A stretch of DNA of 64,000 bases, taken from Alphaproteobacteria bacterium. GTDB taxonomy: Bacteria; Pseudomonadota; Alphaproteobacteria; Micropepsales; Micropepsaceae. The notes beneath the pieces were generated by a model. That model was not told the DNA's origin, did no database searches, and saw only the letters and a list, made by a program, of their open reading frames with translations. The stretch spans positions 206,939 through 270,938 of the forward strand of contig CANJLC010000002.1 of NCBI GenBank assembly GCA_947475445.1, read 5' to 3'. This document shows positions 1-10,138 of the stretch, piece by piece. The stretch's first letter is position 1. Every line of letters begins with the position of its first letter. Position numbers and translations under genes: made by a program.

Positions 1-1
1 T

Positions 2-607
2 GACCGTATCGTGTTCGATACCGGCGTGGTGCGCGGGCTCGACTATTACACCGGCGCGGTGTTCGAAGCGCAGCTGACGTTCCCGGTCCAGAATGAAGCG
101 GGTGAAACCGTGATCTTCGGCTCGGTGGCGGGCGGCGGACGCTATGACGACCTGGTGGCGCGCTTTACGGGGCAAGCCGTTCCCGCCACGGGCGTATCCA
201 TCGGCGTGTCGCGCCTGATTTCCGCGCTGGCCTCGCGCGGCGCAAAGCCCCAAGCCCTGCAGCCGCTGGTCGTGGTCACCGTAATGGACAAGGCGGATGC
301 GGCCAATGCCTTCCAGACGGTGGCTGAACTGCGCGCCGCCGGCCTGCGCGCCGAAGCCTATGTCGGCACGCAAAAGTTCGGCGACCAGATGAAATATGCC
401 GACCGGCGCGGCGCGGCCATTGCCGTGATCGAAGGCGGCGACGAGCGCGCCAAGGGCGAAGTCACGCTCAAGGATCTGGCGCTGGGCGCGGAACTGGCGA
501 AGTCGGTGGAAAGCCGCGCCGCCTGGACCGCCAACCGCCAGGCGCAGGTCAGCGTCCCGCGCGCACAGCTGGTATCGCAGATCAAGAAGCTGCTGGGCCG
601 GTCATGA
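2..607 (+). CDS. hisS: Histidyl-tRNA synthetase, C-terminal part (5' end outside window)
   Basis: Charges tRNA-His with histidine in the cytoplasm. The open frame enters from the window edge, so only about the last 200 residues are present. The class II motif VRGLDYYTG followed by GGGRYDDLV is the histidine-binding and motif 3 region of HisRS, and the C-terminal part reads like the anticodon-binding domain (YADRRGAAIAVIEGGDE). The stop overlaps the hisZ start in an ATGA, so the two are translationally coupled. HisZ shares this fold but lacks the anticodon domain; the gene order and the intact domain support true hisS here. Confidence 0.93.
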   Translation, partial: DRIVFDTGVVRGLDYYTGAVFEAQLTFPVQNEAGETVIFGSVAGGGRYDDLVARFTGQAVPATGVSIGVSRLISALASRGAKPQALQPLVVVTVMDKADAANAFQTVAELRAAGLRAEAYVGTQKFGDQMKYADRRGAAIAVIEGGDERAKGEVTLKDLALGAELAKSVESRAAWTANRQAQVSVPRAQLVSQIKKLLGRS

Positions 608-1731
608 CCGGCGCCTTTCCCTATTATTATGGCGACGATGTCATCGCCCTGAACAACCAGGCCGCCAAGCTGCTGATGCGCTTCACCGAGCGCGGCTACA
701 GCCGCGAGGAACCGTCCATCCTGCAGCCGGCGGAAATCTTCCTCGACCGTTCGGGCGAGGAAATCCGCCGCCGCACCTTCACCCTCAGCGATCCTTCGGG
801 CCGCGAGCTGTGCCTGCGTCCTGACCTCACCATTCCCATCTGCAAGCACGCCGTGGACGTGAAGGCGCAACTGCCCGCCCGGCTTTGCTACAATGGCCTG
901 GCTTTCCGCTATCAGCCCAACCGTCCGACGCGCCCCGTGCAATTCTTCCAGGCGGGCGTGGAATTGCTGGGCGAGCCGGATGCGGCAAAGGGCGAAGCGG
1001 AAATCCTCGACCTGGCCTTTGGCGCCATGAAACAGGCGGGGCTGGATGATTTCGAAATGCGCTTCGGCGACCTCGCCCTGTTTGGCGCATTGGTGGACCA
1101 GCTGGATTTGCCGGCGCATTGGCGCGCCCGGCTCAAGCGTCACTCCTGGCGCCCCGGCTATGTTGAAACCTTGCTGACGCGTCTGGGGCAGGGCGGCGCA
1201 CCTGCGCCGTCGCGCGCCCAGATCGTGGCCAGGCTGGATGCCGTGGGCAATGCGCCGGCCGCGGGCCGCACCCGCGAGGAAATCGTCGAACGCGCCATGG
1301 AACAGGCGGCGGAAGCGGCCAGCCTGAAACTCGATCCCGCCATCGCCGGCGCCATCACCAAGCTGTTCGGCATTTCCGGTCCCGCCACCGGGGCGCTGGC
1401 GGAAATCCGCGCCTTGCTCAAGGCGGCGGGCATCAAGCTGGATGCGCCGCTGGCGGCGATGGATGCGCGCCTGAAAACCATCGCGGCGCTGGGCGTCGAT
1501 CTTTCGCGGGTGCGTTTCACCGCCCATTTCGGCCGCAATATGGAATATTACACCGGCTTCGTGTTCGAACTCTGGTCGAAGGACGCCGAAGGCCCGGTGC
1601 AGGTGGCAGGCGGCGGGCGTTACGACACGCTGATGGAAACGCTGGGCGCGGGCAAGCCCGTGACCGCCATCGGCTGCGCCTTGCGCACCGAGCGCATGCT
1701 GGTGGCCCGCAAGTTCAAGGGAGGTGCGTGA
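604..1731 (+). CDS. hisZ: ATP phosphoribosyltransferase regulatory subunit HisZ
   Basis: HisZ is a catalytically inactive HisRS paralogue that binds the short form of HisG and makes it active and histidine-sensitive in the first step of histidine synthesis. The 375-residue protein has the HisRS-like core ([45 protein letters not shown]) and ends soon after motif 3 without an anticodon-binding domain, as expected for HisZ. It overlaps hisS by ATGA and stops one base before the hisG start. Confidence 0.93.
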   Translation: MTGAFPYYYGDDVIALNNQAAKLLMRFTERGYSREEPSILQPAEIFLDRSGEEIRRRTFTLSDPSGRELCLRPDLTIPICKHAVDVKAQLPARLCYNGLAFRYQPNRPTRPVQFFQAGVELLGEPDAAKGEAEILDLAFGAMKQAGLDDFEMRFGDLALFGALVDQLDLPAHWRARLKRHSWRPGYVETLLTRLGQGGAPAPSRAQIVARLDAVGNAPAAGRTREEIVERAMEQAAEAASLKLDPAIAGAITKLFGISGPATGALAEIRALLKAAGIKLDAPLAAMDARLKTIAALGVDLSRVRFTAHFGRNMEYYTGFVFELWSKDAEGPVQVAGGGRYDTLMETLGAGKPVTAIGCALRTERMLVARKFKGGA

Positions 1732-1732
1732 G

Positions 1733-2455
1733 ATGCTGACGCTCGCATTGCCCTCCAAGGGCCGGTTGAAACAGTCCTGTGACGAATGGTTCGCCGCGCG
1801 CGGGCTGGTGCTGGAACAGACGGCAGGCGCACGCGGCTACCGCGCCCAGTTTGCCGGCCTGCCGGGCGTCGAAGTCATGCTGCTGTCGGCAAGCGAAATT
1901 GCCTCGTCCCTGCTGGCGGGCGATATTCACCTGGGCATAACCGGCGAAGACCTCCTGCGCGACAGCGCTCCCGAACTGGAAGGCCGCATGCAGCTGGTGC
2001 TGCCCATGGGCTTTGGCCCCGCCGATGTGGTGGTGGCCGTGTCGCAGGCCTGGATTGATGTGAGCACCATGGCCGACCTGGACGATGTCTGCGCCCAATA
2101 TGCCGCCACGCACCGGAAACGCCTGCGCGTTGCCACCAAATACGCCACCCTGACGCGCAGCTTCTTTGCCCATAACGGCATTGCCGATTACCGCATCGTG
2201 CCCAGCAGCGGCGCCACCGAAGGCGCCCCTGCCGCCGGCACCGCCGAAGTGATCGTGGACATCACCACCTCCGGCGCCACCCTGCGCGACAATGGCCTGA
2301 AAGTCCTGGATGACGGCGTGATGCTGAAAAGCCAGGCGCAACTGGCCGCCTCGCTGACGGCCGACTGGGACGCCGACGCCCGCGCCGCCTGTGAAAGCCT
2401 GCTGCGGAAACTGGATGCGGACTACGCGGCGCTGGCAGCGCGGCTGCCCAAATAG
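1733..2455 (+). CDS. hisG: ATP phosphoribosyltransferase catalytic subunit, short form
   Basis: Condenses ATP with PRPP to phosphoribosyl-ATP, the committed step of histidine synthesis. At about 240 residues it is the short form that lacks the C-terminal regulatory domain, matching the HisZ gene just upstream. LALPSKGRL at the N-terminus, GITGEDLL and the PRPP-loop region [10 protein letters not shown] are visible. An in-frame GTG lies 9 bases upstream inside hisZ, but the ATG at 1733, with GGAGGT ahead of it, gives the usual N-terminus. The last gene of the his cluster; it converges with the protease gene that ends at the next base. Confidence 0.93.
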   Translation: MLTLALPSKGRLKQSCDEWFAARGLVLEQTAGARGYRAQFAGLPGVEVMLLSASEIASSLLAGDIHLGITGEDLLRDSAPELEGRMQLVLPMGFGPADVVVAVSQAWIDVSTMADLDDVCAQYAATHRKRLRVATKYATLTRSFFAHNGIADYRIVPSSGATEGAPAAGTAEVIVDITTSGATLRDNGLKVLDDGVMLKSQAQLAASLTADWDADARAACESLLRKLDADYAALAARLPK

Positions 2456-3823
2456 CTAACGCGGATTGCTCGACACCGTCTCGCGGATGTCGATGTCCGA
2501 GACATGCTCTTTCTTCCAGTCCATCATGGCGCGGATGCGATTGCGCCCCGATGGATGGTCATAGAACAGCACCTCTTCCAGGTGGCTGGGGTCCAGCTTG
2601 CGGTAGTTGGACATTTTCAGCACCACGCTGGCGAAGGCGTCGGGCTTCCTCACCGCATTGACGCCGAAGATGTCCGCCTGCGCCTCGGCGCTGCGGATGA
2701 TGGCGTTGGTCACGGGCGTGGCGAAGAACAGGAAGATCGACAGCAGCGCCATCATCAGCGGCAGGCCGGCAATATCGTCGGGATAGCGCACCTGCCAGTT
2801 GCCGCCGAACAGGTCGGTGGCGCGCAGGAAACACCATCCCACAAAGCCGAAGCCCAGGATAATCACCAGCCCGAACATCAGCAGCTGGCGGGTGGCATGG
2901 TCCATCACATAATGGCCCATCTCATGGCCCACCACCGCCAGCACTTCGTCGGGCGTGCCCTGCTTGAGCAGATTGTCATTCAGCGAAATCCGCGTGGTGC
3001 CCAAAAAGCCCGAAACATTGGCTGAGATGCGATTGGACTGGCGCGATTCATCCACCACCCAGACATTGTCGGCAGGAATGTCGTTGGCCCGCGCCAGCGA
3101 CAGGATCCGCTCTTTCAGCGGCCCGGCGGGCAGGGGCGAGGAATGGTTGAACAAGGGCGAGATGGCGATGGGCGTGATCACCAGCGCCAGCACCAGGCAC
3201 AGAATCGTCAATCCCGCCGTCCACAGCCACCAGCTTTCGCGCGTGGCGCGGATCACGGCATAGAAGATCGGCAGCACGATCACGCCCGTCACCAGCGTCA
3301 CGGCAAAGCTGGTGGCAAAATCCCCCGCCCATTGCAGCAGCGTCAGGTTGGACAGGCCATAGGCGTGTTCGCGGAAATAGGTCTCATACAGCGTCAGCGG
3401 CAATGTCGCGATGGTGACGGTGGTGATGGTGATCACCGCATAGAGCATGGTCTGGTAGGAGCGGCTGTGGGTGCGGTCCTGCGCCCAGTCGCGGATGCGC
3501 GCCGATATCTGGAAGAACAGCAGCAGCCCCGCCACCACCAGGCCATAGAGAAGATCGATGACCTTCAGGCCATAGCCGCCTTCGTAATAGGCGTCGGATT
3601 TTTCGCGCGCCGATCCTTCCAGCCGCGTGACGTAGATCTGGCTGGCCTTGGCGGCGTCGAAATCCGGCTTCTCGTTCAGGACGGGAAGCAGGCCGCCAAT
3701 CTCCACCTTGGACGTGGGGGCGGCGCGCGGCGGTAATTGCTGGTCAATCGGCAAATCCTGCGCCAGCGACGGCGCACACAAAAACAAAAGCGCCGCAAGC
3801 GCCAACGTAATACGCGAAGCCAT
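2456..3823 (-). CDS. M48 family metalloprotease, Ste24/CAAX-protease-like
   Basis: A membrane zinc endopeptidase of the Ste24-like M48A branch, probably involved in membrane-protein or lipoprotein quality control; its substrate in bacteria is not established. The 455-residue protein starts with a signal-like segment (LALAALLFLCAPSLAQ) and has several hydrophobic segments. The zinc motif is VVGHEMGHYVMDH, and the third ligand region is AEAQADIFGVN. The C-terminal DPSHLEEVLFYDHPSGRNR is characteristic of the family. The frame is open 165 bases further upstream, but ATG 3823 gives the clear leader. Divergent from the TPR gene at 3885. Confidence 0.88.
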   Translation of the reverse strand: MASRITLALAALLFLCAPSLAQDLPIDQQLPPRAAPTSKVEIGGLLPVLNEKPDFDAAKASQIYVTRLEGSAREKSDAYYEGGYGLKVIDLLYGLVVAGLLLFFQISARIRDWAQDRTHSRSYQTMLYAVITITTVTIATLPLTLYETYFREHAYGLSNLTLLQWAGDFATSFAVTLVTGVIVLPIFYAVIRATRESWWLWTAGLTILCLVLALVITPIAISPLFNHSSPLPAGPLKERILSLARANDIPADNVWVVDESRQSNRISANVSGFLGTTRISLNDNLLKQGTPDEVLAVVGHEMGHYVMDHATRQLLMFGLVIILGFGFVGWCFLRATDLFGGNWQVRYPDDIAGLPLMMALLSIFLFFATPVTNAIIRSAEAQADIFGVNAVRKPDAFASVVLKMSNYRKLDPSHLEEVLFYDHPSGRNRIRAMMDWKKEHVSDIDIRETVSSNPR

Positions 3824-3884
3824 GCCGTCCTCCCGCCGCCAGACTATCAGAAGCTTTGCTGTTTTCGCCCCCGAAATCTGTGGC

Positions 3885-4673
3885 ATGATCGCCCGCATGT
3901 TCCGCAACATCTGCATCACCCTGGCATTGATCCTGGCGGCGGCGCCCGCCCTGGCTGCCCCCGCTCCGGCTGCCGGACCCGGCGACAAGAAACGCTATGA
4001 GGATTGCCTGACGCTGGCGGGGCTGAACCCCAGCGCCGCGCTGGGCGTGGCCGGCAAATGGGCCGGCGAGCGCGGCGGCCCACCCGCCCAGCATTGCGCC
4101 GCCCTGTCGCTGATCGCGCTTAAGCGCTATGGCGAAGCCGCCGCGAAGCTGGACGCCATCGCCCGCGCCCCCGACATGGGGAGCCTGCGCTCCTCCCTGT
4201 TCGGCCAGGCGGGCAATGCCTGGATATTGGCGGGCGAGGCCAGCAAGGCAGTGGCAAGTTTCCAGGGCGCCCTGGTGCTGTCGGCCAGCGATCCGGATCT
4301 TTACGCCGATCTGGCCCGCGCCCAGGCAATGCAGTCCGACTGGGCCGATGCGGAAGCCGATCTCACCGCCGCGCTGGCGATCAGCCCCCGGCGCGCCGAC
4401 CTGCTGATCCTGCGCGCCAGCGCACGCCGTGCCCAGAACCATTTCGCCGATGCGCGCAAGGATGCCGCGGCGGCGCTGGCCCTGTCGCCCCGCAATCCCG
4501 AAGCGCTGATCGAACGCGGCAGCATCGCGCGCGACAGCGGCGACCTGAAAGCGGCGCGGCTGGATTTCGTGGCGGCACTGTCCAGCAATCCGTCACCGGC
4601 GGCGGCGAACACGGCAAAGCGCAATCTCGCCGCGCTCGACAAGGCCGCAAAGCCTGTTCTCAAGAAAAAGTAG
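3885..4673 (+). CDS. Secreted/periplasmic tetratricopeptide-repeat protein
   Basis: Probable periplasmic protein-interaction scaffold; no enzymatic function is visible. About 262 residues: a signal peptide ([14 protein letters not shown]), a region containing two Cys (YEDCL, AQHCAA), then TPR-like helical repeats such as [40 protein letters not shown] and [21 protein letters not shown] second in-frame ATG at 3897 also gives a good leader; neither has a clear Shine-Dalgarno. The 3' end overlaps the convergent queG gene by 14 bases. Confidence 0.75.
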   Translation: MIARMFRNICITLALILAAAPALAAPAPAAGPGDKKRYEDCLTLAGLNPSAALGVAGKWAGERGGPPAQHCAALSLIALKRYGEAAAKLDAIARAPDMGSLRSSLFGQAGNAWILAGEASKAVASFQGALVLSASDPDLYADLARAQAMQSDWADAEADLTAALAISPRRADLLILRASARRAQNHFADARKDAAAALALSPRNPEALIERGSIARDSGDLKAARLDFVAALSSNPSPAAANTAKRNLAALDKAAKPVLKKK

Positions 4674-5772
4674 CGGCCCATTCCGACAGCACATTGGCAT
4701 CGCTCTCCTGCTGCGAGGCGGCCAGGGCCGCGAAATGCTCGCGCGGCAATAATTGCTTGAGCGCCCACACCGCCGCGCCGCGCACCAAAGGCGATTCATC
4801 GCCCAGCAGTTTTTCCGCCGCCTCCGCCAGCGATTTGTCGCCGCTGTTTCCTATCGCCGTCAAAACATTGCGCAGGAAGCGGTTGCGGCCAATGCGCTTG
4901 ATGGGCGATTTGCGGAACAAGGCGCGGAACGCGGCATCGTCCAGTTGCGCCAGCTCCGCCAGGCGCGGCGCCGACAATTCCTCGCGCGGGTTCAGCACCG
5001 CGCTGGCGGCGGCAAACTTGTTCCAGGGGCACACGGCCAGGCAATCGTCGCAGCCATAAATGCGGTTGCCCATCTTCGCGCGGAATTCCTGCGGGATGGG
5101 GCCCTTGTGCTCGATGGTGAGATAGGAAATGCAGCGCCGCGCATCCAGCTTGTGGGGCGCGGGAAAGGCGTTGGTGGGGCAGATGTCGAGACAGGCGCTG
5201 CAATTGCCGCAATGATCGCTTTCGCCCTCATCGGGCGGCAATTCCAGGGTGGTGAAGATCGAACCCAGGAACAGCCAGGAGCCGAATTCGCGGCTGACAA
5301 GATTGGTGTGCTTGCCCTGCCAGCCCATGCCCGCCTTCTGCGCCAGCGGCTTTTCCATCACCGGGGCGGTGTCCACGAACACTTTCACCTCGGCCTTGTG
5401 CTTTTCATAAATCCAGCCCGCCACGGCCTTCAGCTTTTTCTTGACCACATCGTGGTAATCATCGCCCACCGCATAAACGGAAATCGCGCCGCGGGTCTTG
5501 TGGTTCAATATCGCCATCGGGTCGCGCTCCGGCCCGTAATTCAGCCCCAGCACGATGGCGCTTTTGGCATCAGCCCAAAGGGCTTTGGGATCGGCGCGCT
5601 CATCCTTGCGCGCTTCCATCCAGTCCATGCTGCCGTGATGCCCGGCGGCGAGATAGGATTCCAGCCCGGCGCGGTTTCCCGCCGCCGCCTGTCCATCGGT
5701 AAAGCGCACGACATCGAAGCCTTCGGCCAAGGCCCGCGCGATGATGTCTTCTTTAATAGTCAAGTTCGGCAT
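4660..5772 (-). CDS. queG: Epoxyqueuosine reductase
   Basis: Reduces epoxyqueuosine to queuosine in the wobble position of GUN-anticodon tRNAs, using cobalamin and two 4Fe-4S clusters. The 370-residue length fits the family. The first cluster motif is [16 protein letters not shown], the second includes [13 protein letters not shown], and a HEAT-like C-terminus follows ([20 protein letters not shown]). The N-terminal start overlaps the last 20 bases of the upstream GST gene, so the two are probably co-transcribed. Confidence 0.93.
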   Translation of the reverse strand: MPNLTIKEDIIARALAEGFDVVRFTDGQAAAGNRAGLESYLAAGHHGSMDWMEARKDERADPKALWADAKSAIVLGLNYGPERDPMAILNHKTRGAISVYAVGDDYHDVVKKKLKAVAGWIYEKHKAEVKVFVDTAPVMEKPLAQKAGMGWQGKHTNLVSREFGSWLFLGSIFTTLELPPDEGESDHCGNCSACLDICPTNAFPAPHKLDARRCISYLTIEHKGPIPQEFRAKMGNRIYGCDDCLAVCPWNKFAAASAVLNPREELSAPRLAELAQLDDAAFRALFRKSPIKRIGRNRFLRNVLTAIGNSGDKSLAEAAEKLLGDESPLVRGAAVWALKQLLPREHFAALAASQQESDANVLSEWAATFS

Positions 5773-6397
5773 AATGCGATGCCGGCGGCTGGCCCGGCAC
5801 GCGGTCGGCCAGCAGGCTGCGGAAGCTGGGGCGCGATTTCATCCGCACATACCATTCACCCGCCGTGGGAAAATCGGCCCACGGCACTTCCCCGAAATAA
5901 TCCAGCGCCGACAGATGCGCCGCCACGGCCAGGTCGCCCAGCGAGGCGCCGCGTCCGGCCAGGTTGCCATTCGCTTCCGCCGCCCGGCCAATCTCGTCCA
6001 GCGCCAGCTTCAGTTCCTCGCGGCCCTGGCGGATGATGTTCATGTCGGGGGCGCGCCGCGCCGGCGAGCCGGTGAAGCGCTGCCCCGCCTTTTCATAGAC
6101 GATGCGCATGGTGACCTGCTCATGCAGCGGCCCCATCGCCCAGTCCAGCCAGCGCAGCGAGGCGCGCCGTTCATTGGCGTCTTCAGGCGCCAGCGGATGC
6201 TGCGGATAATGATGTTCCAGGTGATCCAGTATCGCCCAGACGCCCTCGCAGCGCGTTCCGTCCAGGTCCGTCAGCACCGGCATGGAATTGCGCGAGTCTT
6301 CGGCCTGCATGGCATCACAGGCGACACGCTTTTCCGCGATCATCAGGCGGGCCAGGCGGCAGCTGGGCGACAGCATCAGGTGAATCAAACGGCGCAT
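5753..6397 (-). CDS. Glutathione S-transferase family protein
   Basis: Cytosolic GST-fold protein of 214 residues; the substrate is unknown. The N-terminal thioredoxin-like half ([30 protein letters not shown]) and the helical C-terminal half ([24 protein letters not shown]) are recognisable. SPSCR sits where the catalytic Ser/Cys of bacterial GSTs lies. ATG 6397 is chosen because it places the beta1 strand at the N-terminus; the frame is open 69 bases further up without a better start. It overlaps queG by 20 bases and lies behind mtgA in the same direction. Confidence 0.88.
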   Translation of the reverse strand: MRRLIHLMLSPSCRLARLMIAEKRVACDAMQAEDSRNSMPVLTDLDGTRCEGVWAILDHLEHHYPQHPLAPEDANERRASLRWLDWAMGPLHEQVTMRIVYEKAGQRFTGSPARRAPDMNIIRQGREELKLALDEIGRAAEANGNLAGRGASLGDLAVAAHLSALDYFGEVPWADFPTAGEWYVRMKSRPSFRSLLADRVPGQPPASHYAELDY

Positions 6398-6437
6398 CAG
6401 GGTTTGTAAGATAGCGCCCTGCTGAAGGCAAAATTCC

Positions 6438-7112
6438 CTATTTGACGCACGAATCAAGGCCGTCACGCGCCACCACGCTGGCCTGGCCGATCAGGAACCC
6501 GGCCCGTCCCGCCACATAGGGCCCGGGCGCTGACGCACTATATCTGTCGGGGCTGGGCAGCACCGCCGCCAGCCGCGCCGCCTGCAGCCGCGTCAGCTTT
6601 GGCGCGCTGGTTCCAAAATAGGCCCGTGCCGCCGCTTCCGCGCCGAAATTGCCATGGCCCCAATCCACCGTGTTGAGATAGGCCTGAAGGATGCGCTTCT
6701 TGGGCCACATCGCCTCGATCAGCACGGTGAGGTAGGTCTCAAGCCCCTTCCGCACCCACCCGCCGCGATAGCCCAGGAACAAGGTGCGGGCGGTTTGCTG
6801 GCTGATGGTGGAAGCGCCGCGCAGCCGCCGGCGGGGATTTTTTTCATGCGCCTTCACCGCCTTGTCGATCTGCTCGAAATCAAAGCCGTAATGGGAACAG
6901 AAATTCTGGTCTTCCGAGCCGATCACCGCCCGCCCCAGCACCGGCGGCAAATCGCCCGACCATTTATAATGTGCGCCCTGTCCTGACAGCAGGCTGAACA
7001 GCATCTGCGGCGTGCCGGGCAGGGGAATAAAGCGAAAGACCAGCAGCGCCAGCAAAGGCGCCGCCACCAGAAGCACGAACAGCGCCAGGATGATCCGGCG
7101 GCCCAGCTTCAT
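6438..7112 (-). CDS. mtgA: Monofunctional biosynthetic peptidoglycan transglycosylase
   Basis: Polymerises lipid II glycan strands at the outer face of the inner membrane (GT51 family). About 224 residues: an N-terminal membrane anchor (IILALFVLLVAAPLLALLVF), then the GT51 motifs SEDQNFCSHYGFD with the catalytic Glu, GASTISQQTART, KKRILQAYLNTVDWG and GAEAAARAYFG. No transpeptidase domain follows, so it is monofunctional. ATG 7112 keeps the anchor intact; ATG 7136 is an alternative. It diverges from uppP, which recycles the lipid carrier used by this enzyme. Confidence 0.92.
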   Translation of the reverse strand: MKLGRRIILALFVLLVAAPLLALLVFRFIPLPGTPQMLFSLLSGQGAHYKWSGDLPPVLGRAVIGSEDQNFCSHYGFDFEQIDKAVKAHEKNPRRRLRGASTISQQTARTLFLGYRGGWVRKGLETYLTVLIEAMWPKKRILQAYLNTVDWGHGNFGAEAAARAYFGTSAPKLTRLQAARLAAVLPSPDRYSASAPGPYVAGRAGFLIGQASVVARDGLDSCVK

Positions 7113-7195
7113 GCCTTTGATTCCCCCAATCCCCATGCCCCACCATACCAAAAAGACATGGAGACGGGTTATCGCTCCGTGCTAGTCCAAGCGCC

Positions 7196-7999
7196 ATGGA
7201 CCACACCATTGTCGCCATCCTGCTGGGCATATTGGAAGGATTGACCGAATTCCTGCCGGTCTCCTCCACTGCCCATCTTCTGATTGCCGAGGATATCCTT
7301 GGCTTCCACCCGCCCGGCGAAGTCTTTCCCGTGGTGATCCAGCTTGGCGCGATCTTGGCGGTGGTGGCGGTCTATTGGCGCAAATTCGCTCAGGTGCTGG
7401 TGCAATTGCCCTCCTCGAAACAGGCGCAGCATTTCACCCTGACGGTGCTGATTGCCTTCGCGCCCGCCGTGGTGATCGGCCTGGCGCTGCACGGCTTTAT
7501 CAAGGACGTGCTGTTCGCCCCCGCCATCGCGCCCTGGGTTATCGCCATCTCGCTGCTGGGCGGCGGCATCCTCATCCTGGTGCTGGAGAAGCTGCGGCCC
7601 GCGCCCCGTTTCACCGATGGCGACAGGCTTCCTTACATCAAGGCGCTGCAGATCGGGCTTTGCCAGGTGCTGGCGATTTTTCCCGGCGTGTCGCGCTCCG
7701 GCGCCACCATATTGGGCGGCGAGCTGCTGGGCGTGGGCCGCGAAGCGGTGGCGCATTTCACCTTTTACCTGGCTGTCCCGACCATGGTGGGGGCCACGGT
7801 GCTCGACATATATAAGAACAAGGACGCGCTGGCCGCTGCCGCCTGGGGCGATATCGCCATCGGCTTCGTGGTGGCGTTCCTTGTGGCGCTGGTGGTGGTG
7901 AAGGGTTTCATCGGCTTCCTCAGCCGCTATGGCCTGGCGCCGTTCGGCTGGTACCGCATCGCCGCCGGCTTGAGCCTTCTGGTCTGGCTTATGCTTTGA
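7196..7999 (+). CDS. uppP: Undecaprenyl-diphosphatase
   Basis: Dephosphorylates undecaprenyl pyrophosphate to regenerate the lipid carrier for peptidoglycan and other envelope polymers; also the classical bacitracin-resistance protein BacA. 267 residues and multi-spanning. The two catalytic motifs are LEGLTEFLPVSSTAHL near the N-terminus and LCQVLAIFPGVSRSGATI in the second half. The 3' end overlaps the convergent NDUFA9-like gene by 11 bases. Confidence 0.95.
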   Translation: MDHTIVAILLGILEGLTEFLPVSSTAHLLIAEDILGFHPPGEVFPVVIQLGAILAVVAVYWRKFAQVLVQLPSSKQAQHFTLTVLIAFAPAVVIGLALHGFIKDVLFAPAIAPWVIAISLLGGGILILVLEKLRPAPRFTDGDRLPYIKALQIGLCQVLAIFPGVSRSGATILGGELLGVGREAVAHFTFYLAVPTMVGATVLDIYKNKDALAAAAWGDIAIGFVVAFLVALVVVKGFIGFLSRYGLAPFGWYRIAAGLSLLVWLML

Positions 8000-8951
8000 A
8001 CTTGGCCGCGTCGGCCAGCAGCGCATATTCGCCCTTGGCGCGATAACGCCAAAGATAAGACGGCACTTCGGCTTCCACCGAATTTCCCGTGATGCCCAGA
8101 TCGGCCAGCGTCAAGGCGCCGGGCGACACCACATTGTCGGATTTCAGCAGCCGCACCTGGTCCACCGTCAGCAGCGGGCCCGGACCCATCTGCAGGAAAA
8201 ACGCGTTCCACATGGCAAGTCCGAAAGGCACCGGCACCAGGAGGCGCTTGCGGCCGGTTTCCTTGCACACGATCTGCAGCAATTGCTTGAAGGTGTAGAT
8301 GTTGGGCCCGCCTAGTTCATAGGTCTTGCCCCGCGCGGGTTCGCTGTCCAGCGCCCTGGCGATGGCGGCGGCGACGTCGCCCACGAACACCGGCTGGAAT
8401 TTCGTCTTGCCGCCGCCGATCAGGGGCAGGACCGGGACAAAGCGCGCCAGCGAGGCGAACAGGTTGAAGAAATTGTCTTCCGGCCCGAACACGATGGACG
8501 GGCGCAGGATGGTGGCGGCCGGGAAGGCGGCCCTCAGCCGTGTTTCGCCCAGGGCCTTGCTCTGGGCATAGCGCGAATCGGATTGCGCACTGGCGCCAAT
8601 GGCCGAGACATGCACCACGGCCTTCACCCCGGCGCGCGCCGCGGCCTCGCCGATATTGTGGGCGCCGTCGGAATGGACATCCTCGAAACCCTGGCCGCGC
8701 TGGGTCAGCACGCCGCACAGATTGACCACGGCATCGGCGCCGGAGAGGGCGGCGGCCACCTGGTCGGGGTCGGTGACATCGCATTTCACGGCGGCGATCT
8801 GGCCCACCGCACCGGCAGTCTTGAGGAAAAATGTGCTGTTGGGGTGGCGCACCGCCACCCGGATGCGCCAGCCGGCCTTGGCCAGGGCGCGGACGGTATG
8901 GCGGCCCAGAAAGCCCGAACCCCCGAAGATCGTGACCAGCCTGGTGTCCAT
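7989..8951 (-). CDS. NAD-dependent epimerase-like protein, complex I NDUFA9 family
   Basis: Atypical short-chain dehydrogenase related to the 39-kDa (NDUFA9) accessory subunit of respiratory complex I, which is characteristic of alphaproteobacteria and mitochondria. 320 residues. The nucleotide-binding motif VTIFGGSGFLGRHTVRAL is at the extreme N-terminus; SAIGAS and RYAQSKALGE replace the usual YxxxK site, and RPSIVFGPEDNFFN follows. No complex I genes are adjacent, so the assignment rests on family resemblance. Confidence 0.88.
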   Translation of the reverse strand: MDTRLVTIFGGSGFLGRHTVRALAKAGWRIRVAVRHPNSTFFLKTAGAVGQIAAVKCDVTDPDQVAAALSGADAVVNLCGVLTQRGQGFEDVHSDGAHNIGEAAARAGVKAVVHVSAIGASAQSDSRYAQSKALGETRLRAAFPAATILRPSIVFGPEDNFFNLFASLARFVPVLPLIGGGKTKFQPVFVGDVAAAIARALDSEPARGKTYELGGPNIYTFKQLLQIVCKETGRKRLLVPVPFGLAMWNAFFLQMGPGPLLTVDQVRLLKSDNVVSPGALTLADLGITGNSVEAEVPSYLWRYRAKGEYALLADAAKFKA

Positions 8952-9049
8952 GACTCAAACCCGTGGGAATTGCCGGGCCTGTTTAGCCAAACCGGGCCCC
9001 CGCGGAAAGGCCCCAAATTGCCCCGGGAATAGGCCGGGAATCGAGGCAG

Positions 9050-9078
9050 TTGACGGGGGGATCAGCCCCCCCTAAACA
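9050..9078 (+). promoter_or_regulatory. Sigma-70-type promoter of tRNA-Leu
   Basis: TTGACG at 9050-9055, a 17-base spacer and TAAACA at 9073-9078. The spacer holds a G6/C6 inverted repeat. The predicted start region (near 9085) is GC-rich (CGCGCCC), the kind of discriminator linked to stringent control of stable RNA genes. Promoter assignment is inferred from the sequence. Confidence 0.65.
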
Positions 9079-9096
9079 TCGCGCCCTTCGGCATCT

Positions 9097-9179
<83 letters not shown>

Positions 9180-9181
<2 letters not shown>

Positions 9182-9214
9182 TTCTTTTGTGCGCCCCTGG
9201 CGCACAAAAGAATG
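9180..9214 (+). terminator. Perfect 16-bp hairpin directly after tRNA-Leu
   Basis: Perfect inverted repeat with a 3-base loop: the left arm starts in the encoded CCA (9180-9195) and the right arm is 9199-9214. It is placed to terminate or to guide 3' processing of the tRNA. No classical U-run follows, so it may instead be a processing stem. Confidence 0.5.
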
Positions 9215-9290
9215 ACAAGGCCGGGCGGCTGTCTGCCCAACTTCGCCTGCATGGGCGAGCATCCCTCCAAAGACGAGAAGTGTTTAAGCC

Positions 9291-9995
9291 ATGCAGGATC
9301 AGCAACTGACAGGATTGATCCGTGAAGGGATCGAAGCCCTCAACAACAACCATCTGGAGCCGGCCCGCGACGCGCTCAAGAAAGCTGTCGCGCTGGAAGC
9401 CGGCCATCCGGTGGCGCTTTATTTTCTTGGCCTGACGCTGTGCAAGCTGGGTCAGTGGCAGGAGGCCGAGCCCTATTTGCGCCGCGCCTGCCAGATCAGT
9501 CCCGAAAAGGCCGATGTCACCTTGCAGCTGGCCCAGTGCCTGCGCGCCCAGCGCCGCGCCGGCGAGGCCATAGTGCTGTGCCGCAAGCTGCTGCTGCAGG
9601 TGCCGGGCCATGCCGGGGCGGTGCTGGAGCTGGCCAAGGCGCAGCAGGACTGCGGCGATGTGGCCGGTGCGGAGCAATCCTTCCGCGCGCTGCTGGATTT
9701 TCCGCCCGCGCTCGAACTGGCGACGCTCAACCTCAGCGACCTGCTGGGTTCGTCCGGCCGCGCCGCCGAGGCGGAAACGCTTTTGCGCGCCGCGCTGGCC
9801 AGGCCGCGCGACAATGCCCAGTTGCAGGACGCCCTGACCTTCCAGCTTGCCAGGAGCCTGCGGGCGCAACTGCGCTTTGCAGAGGCGCTGGCCCTGCTGG
9901 GAACGCTGGGCGCGGAATTCACGCAAAGCGCCATTGCCGATGTGCAGCGCGAACGCGCCGTCAATCTGCAACATCTGGGTTCGACGGCGCAATAA
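9291..9995 (+). CDS. Cytoplasmic tetratricopeptide-repeat protein
   Basis: 234 residues with no signal peptide, built mostly of TPR helices: HPVALYFLGLTLCKLGQWQEA, KADVTLQLAQCLRAQRRAGEA and GHAGAVLELAKAQQDCGDVA. Such proteins mediate protein contacts; in some bacteria similar domains precede sulfotransferase or glycosyltransferase modules, but none follows here. The specific role is unknown. It follows tRNA-Leu by about 110 bases. Confidence 0.75.
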   Translation: MQDQQLTGLIREGIEALNNNHLEPARDALKKAVALEAGHPVALYFLGLTLCKLGQWQEAEPYLRRACQISPEKADVTLQLAQCLRAQRRAGEAIVLCRKLLLQVPGHAGAVLELAKAQQDCGDVAGAEQSFRALLDFPPALELATLNLSDLLGSSGRAAEAETLLRAALARPRDNAQLQDALTFQLARSLRAQLRFAEALALLGTLGAEFTQSAIADVQRERAVNLQHLGSTAQ

Positions 9996-10138
9996 AAGTC
10001 CTTGAGCCGGTGCTGGGACGGGGCGGGGGCCGATTGCCGTCTTGTCACATGCCAGGCGGCTTGAACCAGCCATGTTTGCGGAGCAGTGTCGCTTTCAACA
10101 CAGAACAGTGACGAGGGGCGCTATCGAAGGAGTTGCTC

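Noticed and set aside
358..1758. Long minus-strand open frame of 466 codons opposite hisZ
   Set aside because: Mirror frame of hisZ in high-GC DNA; low-complexity His/Gly/Gln composition and no motif.
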